From JBAYGJ01 sp041649335 (lineage in GTDB: Bacteria > Patescibacteriota > Patescibacteriia > UBA10025 > JAHIVO01), in contig JBAZNF010000012.1 in assembly GCA_041649335.1 (NCBI GenBank), positions 1 to 33,868 of the forward strand: DNA of 33,868 nt, read 5' to 3'. A model generated the notes under the pieces. It made no database searches, was not told the DNA's origin, and saw only the letters and a program-made list of their open reading frames with translations. The stretch's first letter is position 1. Each line of letters opens with the position of its first letter. This document shows positions 1 to 7,540 of this stretch, piece by piece. The position numbers and the translations under genes are program-made.

Positions 1-2437
1 GCGACGGGTTATTGTGGATGATGGCGCAAATTAGCGCGATTGAGGTCAGGGCCCGTTCGCCGCCCGAGAGCATGCTGATACCGCGGAGCTTCTTGCCGGG
101 CGGGGTGGCATGGATATCAATGCCGGTAATAATTTTTTCCACTTTTTTATTGGTTGGTAGTGGTTTTTTTTCTTCTTCCTCTTTGTCCTCGCCGTCCCCG
201 TCTTCCTCACCGTCCTCCCCCATTTCTTCTAGCTCTTCTTCTGGGCTTTTCGGCTCCTCTTTGATCAAGGACAGGCTGGCGTGACCGCCATTGAACAGGA
301 TTTTGAAATATTCCCCGAACTGTTCGTTTATCCGTTCGAACGCCCGGCTGAACTGCTCTTTGATGGTTTCATTGAGGTTGGCGATGGCGGTGGCCAGGTC
401 GGTCATGGCCATATTCAGGTCCTCGGTCTGTTTGGAAAGGAAATCAAACCGTTCTTTGGTTGACGCGTATTCTTCCGCTACCTGCGGGTCAATGCCGCCG
501 ATAAGTTCGATTTGTTTTTTCAAGTGCTGGATTTGGGCGAAGAGTTCCGGTTGGGCCGGTACCGCCGGGCTGCGTTTGACCGATTCGCGTTCTTCGTCGG
601 TGAGCTCATCCGTCATTTCCTTGGCCAGGTCCTCCTGGTGGGTTTCGATTTTTGCGATGGCCACCTGGCTGTTGTTCAGTTCGGCCGTGATGGCGTTGAG
701 GGCCTGCTGCTTTTCTGAGAAAATCCGTTGTTGGGTGAATACTTCCTCCTTTTTTTTCTGCTCCGTCTGGTTGAAGGCGTTGATCTGGGCGTGCGTTTTG
801 GACAGGCGTGCGTCAATATCTTTGATTTGTCCGCTTATTTCGCGTTCTTCCTTGGCGATATCCTGCGAGATGTCCCCTGCTGATTGCGAAGCAGAGGCCC
901 GTGACAGGTCCCGGGTAATTTTATTCAGCTCATCCGTCAGGGCCCGAATTTGTGACCGGTGCAGGGCTTCTTTTCCCTGGTTAACCTGGATAGTAACCTG
1001 AATAGCGCTGATCTCAGCGGTTACTGTTTCTTTATGCCCGAACAGCTTGGCCAATTCGTCCTGGATAGTGATGACTTCGTGCGGGTCACCGGCGCCCGCG
1101 TCGCGTAATTTCTGCACCAGATGGTGCAATTGGCTGGTCAGCGCCCGGGCTGTTGACTTGATGCTTTTCAGCTCATCCAGTGTCTGGGCTTGTTCAATTT
1201 TTTTCAGGAATTCTTGCTGTTCGGAGAACAGGCTGTCGATCGCTTTGGCAATTTCCGGTACGGTAACGGATTTTTTGTTGGCCATATGGCTACGGGCAGT
1301 CTCCAGGCTGTGGTTCAACGTGCCGATCTGCCCGGTAATGCCGGATAGTTGTTTTTCCTTTTCGGCCAGGAAACCGGAATATTTTACCGCCTGGCTGGCA
1401 TGCACGGCGCCGGTTTTTTCCAGTTCGGATATGTCCGATTGGAGCTGCTCCTGCCGCCGTTCAAGCCAAACTAGGTCGTATTGGCCATGTTGTTCACGCC
1501 CGACGGCGATTTTACCCTTGATGACGGCCTGGTCGCGCAATAAAGAGTTTTTTTCCGTCGTGAGCTGATTGTATTCCCGCTGGAGCCGGTCATATTCTTC
1601 CTGGCGGGTCGTGCCCATAGCCAGCTCGTGCATATGCGCCTGTATGGACTGCAGTTCCGCATCGATGGCTTCACGTTTTTTATCGGTTTCGTGGAATGTT
1701 TTCTCTTCCTTTTCGTGCTGTGCCGCCAGGTCATGCCATTGGCCGGTGTAATACGTATGCTGCACTGCTTTCAGTTCCTTTTGCACTTCCTCCCGCTTTT
1801 CCAAGCGGTGCACCTGGCGGGTCAATGACCGGAGGCGCGGTTCGATTTCCTGGATCAGCAGTTCCGCCTGGCGGAGATTTTCCCTGGTCAGGCTCAGTTT
1901 GTGTTCGGCTTGCTCTTTTTTCAGCTGGAACTGGCGGACGCCAGCCGCTTCGTCGAAATATTCCTTGCGTTGCGTCGGTGTGGCGGCTAAAAAAAGGTCT
2001 ACCATGCCCTGGCTGATGATGCTGTAGGAGCGCTGGCCGAAATTCGATTTAGCCAAAAGCAGCAAGATATCCTGCAGGCGCACCTTATTCTTGTTGATGA
2101 AGTATTCGCCCTCCCCGTCGCGGTAGATTTTCCTGGTAATGATGATTTCCCCGTAATCGATCGGTGCCTGGCGGTCCTCGTTATTTAGGTGCATGTCCAC
2201 CTGGCAGAATCCGAGGCGGGATTTTTTGTCCGATCCGGCGAATATGACATCTTCTGATTTTTTTCCGCGCAGTGTCTTCAGGCTCTGTTCGCCCAGTACC
2301 CAGCGAACCGCGTCAGCGGTATTGGATTTGCCCGAGCCGTTGGGGCCGACAATAGCCGTAATTCCCGGTTTAAATTCTAGGACGGATTTGCTGGCAAACG
2401 ATTTAAAGCCCTGGATATGGAGTTTTTGGAGATACAT
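1..2437 (-). CDS. smc: Chromosome segregation ATPase SMC, hinge-less, C-terminus off the window
   Basis: SMC-family ATPase for chromosome organisation. The ATG is at 2437 and 812 residues are visible before the left edge. Walker A GPNGSGKS is at residues 31-38, FDEAAGV at 161-167 and the ABC signature LSGGER at about 790-795. Walker B would lie just outside the window. Between the two half-heads there is only coiled coil, about residues 168-445 and 453-690. It reverses at DAGAGDP (446-452), and no globular SMC hinge of about 150 residues is present. The expected full length is therefore roughly 900-950, against about 1150-1200 for typical bacterial SMC. A very acidic Glu/Asp insert of about 40 residues (encoded around 140-265) interrupts the C-terminal head before PPGKKLRG. 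No SD precedes the ATG. The family call is secure; whether it works as canonical SMC is inference. Confidence 0.9.
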   Translation of the reverse strand, partial: MYLQKLHIQGFKSFASKSVLEFKPGITAIVGPNGSGKSNTADAVRWVLGEQSLKTLRGKKSEDVIFAGSDKKSRLGFCQVDMHLNNEDRQAPIDYGEIIITRKIYRDGEGEYFINKNKVRLQDILLLLAKSNFGQRSYSIISQGMVDLFLAATPTQRKEYFDEAAGVRQFQLKKEQAEHKLSLTRENLRQAELLIQEIEPRLRSLTRQVHRLEKREEVQKELKAVQHTYYTGQWHDLAAQHEKEEKTFHETDKKREAIDAELQSIQAHMHELAMGTTRQEEYDRLQREYNQLTTEKNSLLRDQAVIKGKIAVGREQHGQYDLVWLERRQEQLQSDISELEKTGAVHASQAVKYSGFLAEKEKQLSGITGQIGTLNHSLETARSHMANKKSVTVPEIAKAIDSLFSEQQEFLKKIEQAQTLDELKSIKSTARALTSQLHHLVQKLRDAGAGDPHEVITIQDELAKLFGHKETVTAEISAIQVTIQVNQGKEALHRSQIRALTDELNKITRDLSRASASQSAGDISQDIAKEEREISGQIKDIDARLSKTHAQINAFNQTEQKKKEEVFTQQRIFSEKQQALNAITAELNNSQVAIAKIETHQEDLAKEMTDELTDEERESVKRSPAVPAQPELFAQIQHLKKQIELIGGIDPQVAEEYASTKERFDFLSKQTEDLNMAMTDLATAIANLNETIKEQFSRAFERINEQFGEYFKILFNGGHASLSLIKEEPKSPEEELEEMGEDGEEDGDGEDKEEEEKKPLPTNKKVEKIITGIDIHATPPGKKLRGISMLSGGERALTSIALICAIIHNNPS

Positions 2438-2553
2438 GAGATTTTATAGGGATAGAGGAGCTATAGGGTAAGAGGTAAAATGGTAAAAAGGAAAGAGGTC
2501 TACCAGCCCTCTTAATATGGATATTTTACCATAAAGTCCCCGAATTCCAAAAT

Positions 2554-2584
2554 AAAAAAACCGCCGGGTCGGATAACTCGGCGG
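2554..2584 (-). terminator. Rho-independent terminator after pyrBI
   Basis: On the minus strand, CCGCCGAGTT and GACCCGGCGG form a hairpin at 2561-2584, followed by seven T. It begins 27 bp after the pyrBI stop. Confidence 0.85.
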
Positions 2585-2611
2585 ATTGAATACGAGAGAG
2601 AAGGTTCGATA

Positions 2612-4090
2612 TTAGTCCCAGAGGGGGGCGCCGCAGTATTCGCAGGCGACCAGGTGTGATTCGCCGGGCTGACCGAGGAAGATGAAGTTAGGTTTCGCTT
2701 CCTTGTCGTTGTTGGTGATGCAGGCCGGGTTGGAGCACCTGGCGTTCTCAGTGATGCCGATTGGTACGGCGTACCTCCGTTTGAGGATGTTGCTGTCGCC
2801 CGGCAGGATGTTGATCGTCGCCTGCGGGTACATCGCCTGGAGCGTGGCTCCGGCAATGTGCGGCAGCTCGTAGTCGTGGATAAGCAGTACGTCCTTTGTG
2901 ATGTCGTCATGGGTGTGCGGCTTGACGAACTGGACCGCCTGGCGCGGGATGCCGTATGGCAGGGCGCTCAGCGTGTGGAGGACGCGGTAGACCGTCTCAA
3001 TGCTCCCTGCCGGGAGATGGTCGATGACGGTGCCTTTATTGACCGGCTGGAAATATTTCGGCACCTTGTCGATATTGACCGGCTTTGTGTCGGTGCCGAG
3101 GAGCAGCTCGGGTTGTTTTGGGTGGAGCTCGAGTGCCCGGTACGGCGTCTGGCAGAGGAAGGTGACGATGTACATCCGGCTCGGGATGCCCATCTCCGCC
3201 TGCGGGAAGGCGATGATGCGGGGGTCGAGGGAGACCGGGGCGTCGATTTCGTCGACCCGCGGGAGAGGATGCATGACGCGGACGGTCGGCTTCCAGTTGT
3301 TCAGTACTGCGAGCGTGATGACGTACTCGTGGCGGACGGCCTCGATGAAACGTTTCTCCTCGTCGGTGGCGCGTTCCATCTGGAAGCGCGTATCGTAGAC
3401 GATGTCGCATTCGGCCAGCGCTTCGAGCGACTCGCTCTCGACGTAGTCCCGCAGCCCGTGTTTGTACCGATCCGGCATACCGAAGCCTTTCGGCGCCACG
3501 AATACGAATTTCATTCCTGGCCGGTCACGGAAGGCGTCCAACAGTGAGTGGCAGGTACGCCCGTTGCGCAGGTCTCCCATAATGCCGAGGGTAAAGTTGT
3601 CCAGACGGCCGAGCGTCCGTTTGATCGTCAGCATGTCAAGGACGGTCTGGGTCGGGTGGAACTGCCGGCCATCGCCGCAGTTGATGATGTTGACCGGACC
3701 GGGGTTGATGACGGAAATCTCGTCGACGTACTGCTGGCAGACCTTGGCAGCGAAGAGCGGCGCGCCTTCGATTTTCGTGCGGAGCGCGATGATGCGCGCG
3801 CCCTGCCCGACGTACATCCGGAAGGTATCGGCGAAACTCTCGCCTTTCAGCGCAGAGGTGTGGTCTGCCGCCGAGATTCGGGTGTGGCGCATGCCGAGGT
3901 TCATGACCGCCTGCTCAGTCGAGAGCATCGTCCGGGTGGACGGTTCCATGAAGAGCAGTACTGCTTTGTAGTTCGGGAATTGGGCGGCAGCCGTATTGTG
4001 CCTGGCCAGATCAACCATCCGGTCCGCGGCTTCTACGACGGTGTCGAGCGTGTGCTCACCTGTAAAATCTTTCATGCTTATTACGTGCAC
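2612..4090 (-). CDS. pyrB: Aspartate carbamoyltransferase, catalytic-regulatory fusion (PyrB-PyrI)
   Basis: Catalyses carbamoyl phosphate + aspartate to carbamoyl aspartate, the first committed step of pyrimidine synthesis. The N-terminal catalytic part has EPSTRT near residue 50, KGES (80s-loop Lys), FHPTQ, GDLRNGRT and HPLPRVDEI. From about residue 345 the chain continues as a PyrI-like regulatory chain: KGTVIDHLPAG, then a zinc site CSNPAC...CEYC (C-x4-C and C-x2-C) at the C-terminus. The family usually encodes the two chains as separate genes; fused PyrBI is known from a few lineages such as Thermotoga. The GTG start at 4090 was chosen because AGGAGG lies 7 nt upstream; an ATG five codons in is the alternative. 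It is monocistronic, with its own promoter and terminator, and divergent from pyrEF. The strong SD differs from most core genes here. Confidence 0.95.
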   Translation of the reverse strand: MHVISMKDFTGEHTLDTVVEAADRMVDLARHNTAAAQFPNYKAVLLFMEPSTRTMLSTEQAVMNLGMRHTRISAADHTSALKGESFADTFRMYVGQGARIIALRTKIEGAPLFAAKVCQQYVDEISVINPGPVNIINCGDGRQFHPTQTVLDMLTIKRTLGRLDNFTLGIMGDLRNGRTCHSLLDAFRDRPGMKFVFVAPKGFGMPDRYKHGLRDYVESESLEALAECDIVYDTRFQMERATDEEKRFIEAVRHEYVITLAVLNNWKPTVRVMHPLPRVDEIDAPVSLDPRIIAFPQAEMGIPSRMYIVTFLCQTPYRALELHPKQPELLLGTDTKPVNIDKVPKYFQPVNKGTVIDHLPAGSIETVYRVLHTLSALPYGIPRQAVQFVKPHTHDDITKDVLLIHDYELPHIAGATLQAMYPQATINILPGDSNILKRRYAVPIGITENARCSNPACITNNDKEAKPNFIFLGQPGESHLVACEYCGAPLWD

Positions 4091-4171
4091 GGTAAATCCT
4101 CCTGCTCCTCCTTAGGAGCGGTTTGTATGTTAAATTACTTTGTTTTTTCGATTTTGGTTTAAATTATTGAC

Positions 4172-4200
4172 ACCTTAACATGGGTAACATCATTGGTCAA
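4172..4200 (-). promoter_or_regulatory. Putative pyrBI promoter
   Basis: Minus strand: TTGACC (4200-4195), 17-nt spacer, TAAGGT (4177-4172) preceded by TG in the extended -10 position. It lies about 80 nt upstream of the GTG start. Confidence 0.5.
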
Positions 4201-4205
4201 GGGAT

Positions 4206-4231
4206 ATAAAAGCGGAGCCAGACGGCTCCGC
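4206..4231 (-). terminator. Terminator after the 38-residue zinc-ribbon gene
   Basis: Minus strand: GCGGAGCC-GTCT-GGCTCCGC, a perfect 8-bp stem (4212-4231), followed by TTTTATAT. Confidence 0.7.
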
Positions 4232-4264
4232 GCGACGTAAAAAGGGAGAGAAGGTCCAGACGGC

Positions 4265-4381
4265 TCAATCGAAACCGGGTTTCGGCGCTCCGCATCTCGG
4301 GCAGGTCGTCGTGCCATCATCGCAGATGCAATGGCATATGGGGCATTCCCATCCGGGCCGCGCTGTCGTCAGGTTTCCCAT
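4265..4381 (-). CDS. Tiny zinc-ribbon protein, 38 residues
   Basis: Function not recognised. The protein has CPIC and CPRC pairs 11 residues apart plus a further CIC, typical of a one-knuckle zinc ribbon. The reading frame stays open for 49 codons upstream. The ATG at 4381 was chosen because an AAGGAAGG SD lies just before it and the upstream part has no domain character. It has its own terminator and lies between the divergent pyrBI and pyrEF genes. A similar 31-residue protein lies at 6025-6120. The architecture is seen directly; expression is inferred from the SD and terminator. Confidence 0.55.
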   Translation of the reverse strand: MGNLTTARPGWECPICHCICDDGTTTCPRCGAPKPGFD

Positions 4382-4415
4382 GAATCCTTCCTTGTCCCAA
4401 GGAACTTCTATGCTT

Positions 4416-4444
4416 AGTATACTAGGGAGAATGAATAATTGAAG
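4416..4444 (-). promoter_or_regulatory. Possible promoter of the 38-residue zinc-ribbon gene
   Basis: Minus strand: TATACT at 4421-4416 with CTTCAA 17 nt upstream. The -10 is good and the -35 weak. Confidence 0.35.
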
Positions 4445-4504
4445 TGCCATAATGGAGTTTGACGCGGAAAATTGTGCGTGATAAGGTACGGTAATGTGTT
4501 CTTT

Positions 4505-4531
4505 GAGAATGACATTATAATGGTACAATCA
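4505..4531 (+). promoter_or_regulatory. Putative pyrEF promoter
   Basis: TTGAGA (4505-4510) and TACAAT (4526-4531) are 15 nt apart. A TATAAT at 4518-4523 could serve instead. The region is AT-rich and 50-80 nt upstream of the start codon. Confidence 0.4.
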
Positions 4532-4582
4532 TACGGTCAAACTACGGTAGAAAACACCTGATCAGAAGGAGGAAGTGTATTT

Positions 4583-5893
4583 ATGTTCACGTTTGAAGGT
4601 TCGTGTTGGCTGACGCCAGGAGAGCAGCGGGAAGCGATTCTCCGGCTGGTAAATGACGGTATTATCAAATGGGACAACGGTCGGACGCTGCCCCTCAAGA
4701 GCGGTGGGACGACCGACACCTACATCAACATGCGCCAGATGCGCGATTTTCCCGGACTGATCGGCTATCTGGCTGGCCTCTATGAGAATCCGCTCAGACG
4801 GCTGCGGGTGGACCGGATAGTCGAGGTGCCTGACGCCGTCAGTCCGATGGCCGGGGTCATCTCGGTCGCTACCGGCATTCCGCTGGTAACTATCAGGGAG
4901 GAGGCCAAGGCCGGCCGGGTGGTGAAGGGAAAGATGATCGGTACGATCAAGCGCGGTGACCGGGTGGCCATCATCGACGATGTGGTCACTGATGGCGCCT
5001 CGAAACTGACGCCGATTGCCGAATTGCGGGCCGCCGGGGCCGAGATCGTGGCGATCATCGTCCTGGTCGACCGGCAGCAGGGCTGGAAAAAGAAACTGGC
5101 CGAAGCCGGTTATGGCGATGTCGGCGTCTGGCCGGCCATGACGCTGCACGATGTGCGGAAATACCTGGTTACCGAAGGGATCATGAGGCGGTGCGACCCG
5201 GGTATCGAAGCGAAGAACCCGATCATCGTGGCGCTGGACGGCAAGTCGTGGGACGAAGTACTGCCCATCATCGACCGGTTGCGGCCGAGCGGATGCATCC
5301 TGAAGGCGAACGACCTCCTGCTGGAAGACGGGCTAGAGAGGATCATTGCCGACCTGTCGGTGTACGGCCGGGTGATGGCTGACCCCAAATGGTGCGACAT
5401 CCCCAATACGCTCGTCAATTTTTGCAAGCGTCTGCGTCGGATGCCGCCCTGGGCGGTGACTGTTCATGCCTCCGGTGGCAGCGAAATGGTCAAGGCGGCC
5501 GTGGATACGCTGGCCGGTACGCCGACCATCGTTTTAGCGGTAACCGTCCTCACATCCCTGAAGGATGAGTGTGAAGTCATTACCGGTCGGTTGCCGATTG
5601 ACCAGGTGAAAGTCCTGGCGAAGGTAGTCTATGAGGCGGGCGCCCGCGGTTTCGTCTGCTCCACCGAGGAGGCGGCCATGTTGCGCGGGATGTACCCCGA
5701 CGCCACGATCGTCACGCCGGGATTGCGTTCCCCCGGTAAGGAAGCGCATGAGCAGAAGCGCGTCGGCACGTTCGCCGGTGCCCAGGAGGCCGGCGCGAAC
5801 TACTATGTCGGAGGGCGACAGTTCTTCGGCGCTGAGGATCCGGTCGCGGAGATTAACCGGGTCATCAAAGAGGAGCTCAAAATTGAGCTGTAG
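4583..5893 (+). CDS. pyrEF: Bifunctional UMP synthase: orotate phosphoribosyltransferase-OMP decarboxylase (PyrE-PyrF)
   Basis: Converts orotate + PRPP to OMP and then to UMP. The N-terminal PyrE half carries REEAK and the PRPP-binding motif VAIIDDVVTDGASK. The C-terminal PyrF half starts near residue 210 with NPIIVALDGKSWDE. It has the decarboxylase DxKxxD motif as DPKWCD followed by IPNTL, then VTPGLR and the phosphate-binding stretch VGGRQFFGAEDP. The order PyrE then PyrF is that of eukaryotic UMPS; bacteria usually keep the genes apart. The ATG at 4583 has AAGGAGG about 10 nt upstream. It is a single-gene unit with its own terminator, paired with pyrBI. The middle steps (dihydroorotase, dihydroorotate dehydrogenase) are not in the window. 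All catalytic motifs look intact. Confidence 0.95.
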   Translation: MFTFEGSCWLTPGEQREAILRLVNDGIIKWDNGRTLPLKSGGTTDTYINMRQMRDFPGLIGYLAGLYENPLRRLRVDRIVEVPDAVSPMAGVISVATGIPLVTIREEAKAGRVVKGKMIGTIKRGDRVAIIDDVVTDGASKLTPIAELRAAGAEIVAIIVLVDRQQGWKKKLAEAGYGDVGVWPAMTLHDVRKYLVTEGIMRRCDPGIEAKNPIIVALDGKSWDEVLPIIDRLRPSGCILKANDLLLEDGLERIIADLSVYGRVMADPKWCDIPNTLVNFCKRLRRMPPWAVTVHASGGSEMVKAAVDTLAGTPTIVLAVTVLTSLKDECEVITGRLPIDQVKVLAKVVYEAGARGFVCSTEEAAMLRGMYPDATIVTPGLRSPGKEAHEQKRVGTFAGAQEAGANYYVGGRQFFGAEDPVAEINRVIKEELKIEL

Positions 5894-5921
5894 TCAGAAA
5901 ATCGATTGCCTGTAACAATCC

Positions 5922-5958
5922 ACGGGCTCGGTGACATTATCACTGAGCCCGTTTTTTT
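5922..5958 (+). terminator. Terminator after pyrEF
   Basis: ACGGGCTCGGTGA and TCACTGAGCCCGT form a 13-bp stem with one G-T pair, followed by TTTTTTT. Confidence 0.9.
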
Positions 5959-5975
5959 ATATCTATAATTTTAAA

Positions 5976-6006
5976 GGGAAAAAAAGAGGACGGTCAGGGA
6001 CCGTCC
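5976..6006 (-). terminator. Terminator of the minus-strand pair 6025-6527
   Basis: Minus strand: GGACGGTC-CCT-GACCGTCC hairpin (5988-6006), followed by TCTTTTTTT. Confidence 0.75.
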
Positions 6007-6024
6007 CAGTGATGAGAAAACTTG

Positions 6025-6120
6025 TTATAAGGTGCGTCCGCAATACGGGCACGTGGTTTCCGAGAAATGGATCTCGTTATGGCAGTGAGGGGACGTACGC
6101 GTGCAAATGCAGAGATTCAT
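6025..6120 (-). CDS. Tiny zinc-ribbon-like protein, 31 residues
   Basis: Function not recognised. The sequence has CIC near the N-terminus, a CH/H-rich middle and CPYC near the C-terminus, a likely single zinc site. The ATG at 6120 follows GGGGGA closely and lies 20 nt after the stop of the gene at 6141-6527, so the two may be co-transcribed and share the terminator at 5976-6006. It resembles the C-terminal part of the 38-residue protein at 4265-4381. It is short enough that coding is not certain. Confidence 0.45.
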   Translation of the reverse strand: MNLCICTRTSPHCHNEIHFSETTCPYCGRTL

Positions 6121-6140
6121 GAATCCCCCGCTCAGATGGT

Positions 6141-6527
6141 TTAGAAGTGCGTTTGGCCGAACATTGATTTGCTGGCTTTGAACCGCGGCGGTCTCGGCCA
6201 TTCCTTCACCTGGCGCTTGGTGGCGCCGGCGGCCTGCTCTTCCGGTACGTACACCAGCCATCCGGGCGGCGGGGGCGGGTCGAGCTCACTCAGCGGCTTC
6301 ACGCCATATTGCCGACCCGGGAGAGCGACATTCGTCCGTATGCGATTGTGTTCGATCGTATGCACGCGGATGGTGACTTTCTGTTCGCCGTCTTCAGGAT
6401 TGGCGATGATCAGCGTGTGGCCGGTGCCGAATGCATTTTCCTTGACTTCAATACCGATGGCTATCCCTTTGCGTAGAGGGAATTCGCCAAAGACCTGGCC
6501 GACAGGCACGTATTTGCCTTGAGCCAT
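6141..6527 (-). CDS. Beta-barrel protein resembling EF-Tu domain II (paralog 1), 128 residues
   Basis: Function unknown. The pattern matches a stand-alone translation-factor domain-II barrel: FGTGHTLII, a basic strand VTIRVHTIEHNRI, YGVKPLS, then a proline run and PGWLVYVPEE. It aligns along its length with the protein at 7108-7485 (GNGDTLIF, ITVTSMEVDRM, CGIELG, PGDLVYIVRPE). The ATG at 6527 was chosen because AGGAGG lies 6 nt upstream, which removes 26 residues of open frame. The C-terminal tail is Lys/Arg/Pro-rich (KEWPRPPRFK). It is followed by the 31-residue zinc-ribbon gene. The fold assignment is inference from pattern; a role near ribosomes or RNA would be a guess. Confidence 0.7.
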   Translation of the reverse strand: MAQGKYVPVGQVFGEFPLRKGIAIGIEVKENAFGTGHTLIIANPEDGEQKVTIRVHTIEHNRIRTNVALPGRQYGVKPLSELDPPPPPGWLVYVPEEQAAGATKRQVKEWPRPPRFKASKSMFGQTHF

Positions 6528-6585
6528 GATATACCTCCTTGTTTTTGAACGTTGTGTGTTTCTGTTTGCGGATTGTTTGTATAAA

Positions 6586-6612
6586 CCTATACTAAGTTTT
6601 GGCATATGTCAA
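6586..6612 (-). promoter_or_regulatory. Possible promoter of the 6141-6527 gene
   Basis: Minus strand: a perfect TTGACA (6612-6607) and TATAGG (6591-6586) with a short 15-nt spacer, about 60 nt upstream of the ATG. Confidence 0.4.
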
Positions 6613-6621
6613 CCCTCAAGG

Positions 6622-6653
6622 AAATGAAAAGCGGAACCGGCGAGGATCCGCTT
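6622..6653 (-). terminator. Terminator after the HTH gene
   Basis: Minus strand: AAGCGGATCC-tcgcc-GGTTCCGCTT hairpin (6629-6653) with one mismatch, followed by TTCATTT. Confidence 0.6.
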
Positions 6654-6670
6654 GTGAAGGTTGTGTACGT

Positions 6671-6919
6671 TCACGTGCCCGGACTGAGAGTCTCCAGTAA
6701 GGCGTCGAGATTTTCTTTTGCGAGATAGTAATATCCGTTGACCGGATGAACAAAAATGTCCAATGGAATGGTTTGGGCATCTTCCCCTTTGTACGCACCG
6801 TATTTAAGTTCAATGGATCCTTTCCGGAGCCAGCGTAACATGGTTCGGGGGTTGATACCCAGCGCATCGGCAGCTTCTTGTGTTGTAACGAATAGCTTAC
6901 CGTTGATCATGTGTGGCAC
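6671..6919 (-). CDS. Small helix-turn-helix DNA-binding protein (MerR/excisionase type), 82 residues
   Basis: A single winged-helix HTH: TTQEAADALGINPRTMLRWL, then KGSIELKYGAYKG, as in MerR-like and excisionase-like domains that recognise DNA with one short HTH. No sensor domain is visible, and the second half (IPLDIFVHPVNGYYYLAKENLDALLETL) looks like the wing and dimer region. The GTG at 6919 was chosen because AAGGA lies 6 nt upstream; a TTG at 6925 or ATG at 6910 is possible. It sits between the two EF-Tu-domain-II-like paralogs. Control of those neighbours is plausible but only inferred from position. Confidence 0.75.
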   Translation of the reverse strand: MPHMINGKLFVTTQEAADALGINPRTMLRWLRKGSIELKYGAYKGEDAQTIPLDIFVHPVNGYYYLAKENLDALLETLSPGT

Positions 6920-6958
6920 GCTCAATCCTTGTGTTGTAAAAAGGTCTTTAGTGTCTGC

Positions 6959-6967
6959 ATTATATCA
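6959..6967 (-). promoter_or_regulatory. Extended -10 promoter of the HTH gene
   Basis: Minus strand TGATATAAT: a perfect TATAAT with the TG extension, 40 nt upstream of the GTG start and without a good -35. Confidence 0.4.
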
Positions 6968-7027
6968 CCGTATCCTCGTAAGGTTATGATGTCATTCAGA
7001 CTGGAAAATATCGGCAATGATTTCTAT

Positions 7028-7057
7028 ATGGTAACTATTTAAGATGATATTTGTCAA
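7028..7057 (-). promoter_or_regulatory. Promoter-like element twinned with the one at 7541-7570
   Basis: Minus strand: TTGACA (7057-7052), 18 nt, TACCAT (7033-7028), then ATAG. The same arrangement, TTGACAA-N17-TACCATATA, occurs upstream of the paralog at 7108-7485, so the HTH gene and that paralog may be co-regulated. Confidence 0.45.
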
Positions 7058-7059
7058 AT

Positions 7060-7083
7060 AAAAAAACCTCCGGGTGGAGGTTT
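7060..7083 (-). terminator. Terminator after EF-Tu-domain-II-like paralog 2
   Basis: Minus strand: AAACCTCC-ACCC-GGAGGTTT hairpin followed by a T run. Confidence 0.85.
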
Positions 7084-7107
7084 ATAATTAATAAGAGGGC
7101 GGAGAGG

Positions 7108-7485
7108 TCAGCAAGCGCCGTCATTGTCCGAGCCGAACGCGAGCGGCGGATTGCTTGATTCGTTGGCCGTCATTTCCGGACGGACTATGTACACCAGATC
7201 GCCCGGCTGGGGGAGTTCGCTGCATGAGCAGCCCAGTTCTATGCCGCAGGCTTGGTGCGGCGATACTTTGTCGACCGGCATACGGTCGACTTCCATGGAT
7301 GTGACTGTTATCCGGCAGCCGCGGTGCTTCTTGGTGGGGCGGGACGGCAGGAATATCAGCGTGTCTCCATTGCCAATCGGTATGGCGGGAGAAACGGCAG
7401 TAACACGTAATTTTGTGTAGCTGCGGATTACCGATCCGGCCGGCACGGCGGATTCGCCGTTATTGAGTAAAGGTACGTTATTCAC
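7108..7485 (-). CDS. Beta-barrel protein resembling EF-Tu domain II (paralog 2), 125 residues
   Basis: Function unknown. The central 80 residues read like the second domain of translational GTPases: LRVTAVSPAIPIGNGDTLIF, then ITVTSMEVDRMPVDKV, ACGIELG, PQPGDLVYIVRPE. No GTPase domain is attached. The paralog at 6141-6527 shares these landmarks. Unlike paralog 1 it carries four Cys (GC-R, AC-GI, GCSC), two of them in a CSC pair. The GTG at 7485 has AAGGAGG 5 nt upstream. It is monocistronic, with its own promoter and terminator. The fold assignment is by pattern only. Confidence 0.7.
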   Translation of the reverse strand: MNNVPLLNNGESAVPAGSVIRSYTKLRVTAVSPAIPIGNGDTLIFLPSRPTKKHRGCRITVTSMEVDRMPVDKVSPHQACGIELGCSCSELPQPGDLVYIVRPEMTANESSNPPLAFGSDNDGAC

Positions 7486-7540
7486 GACACCCTCCTTGGG
7501 TTGTGAGGTTGAATAGTTGACGGTTGCAAAATCTTTTTAT

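Noticed and set aside
291..1001. Plus-strand frames across smc
   Set aside because: They are Ser/Cys/Trp-rich shadows of the Glu/Lys-rich coiled coil on the other strand.
6671..6919. Phage excisionase
   Set aside because: The HTH is of the same general type, but no integrase, attachment site or phage gene is nearby.
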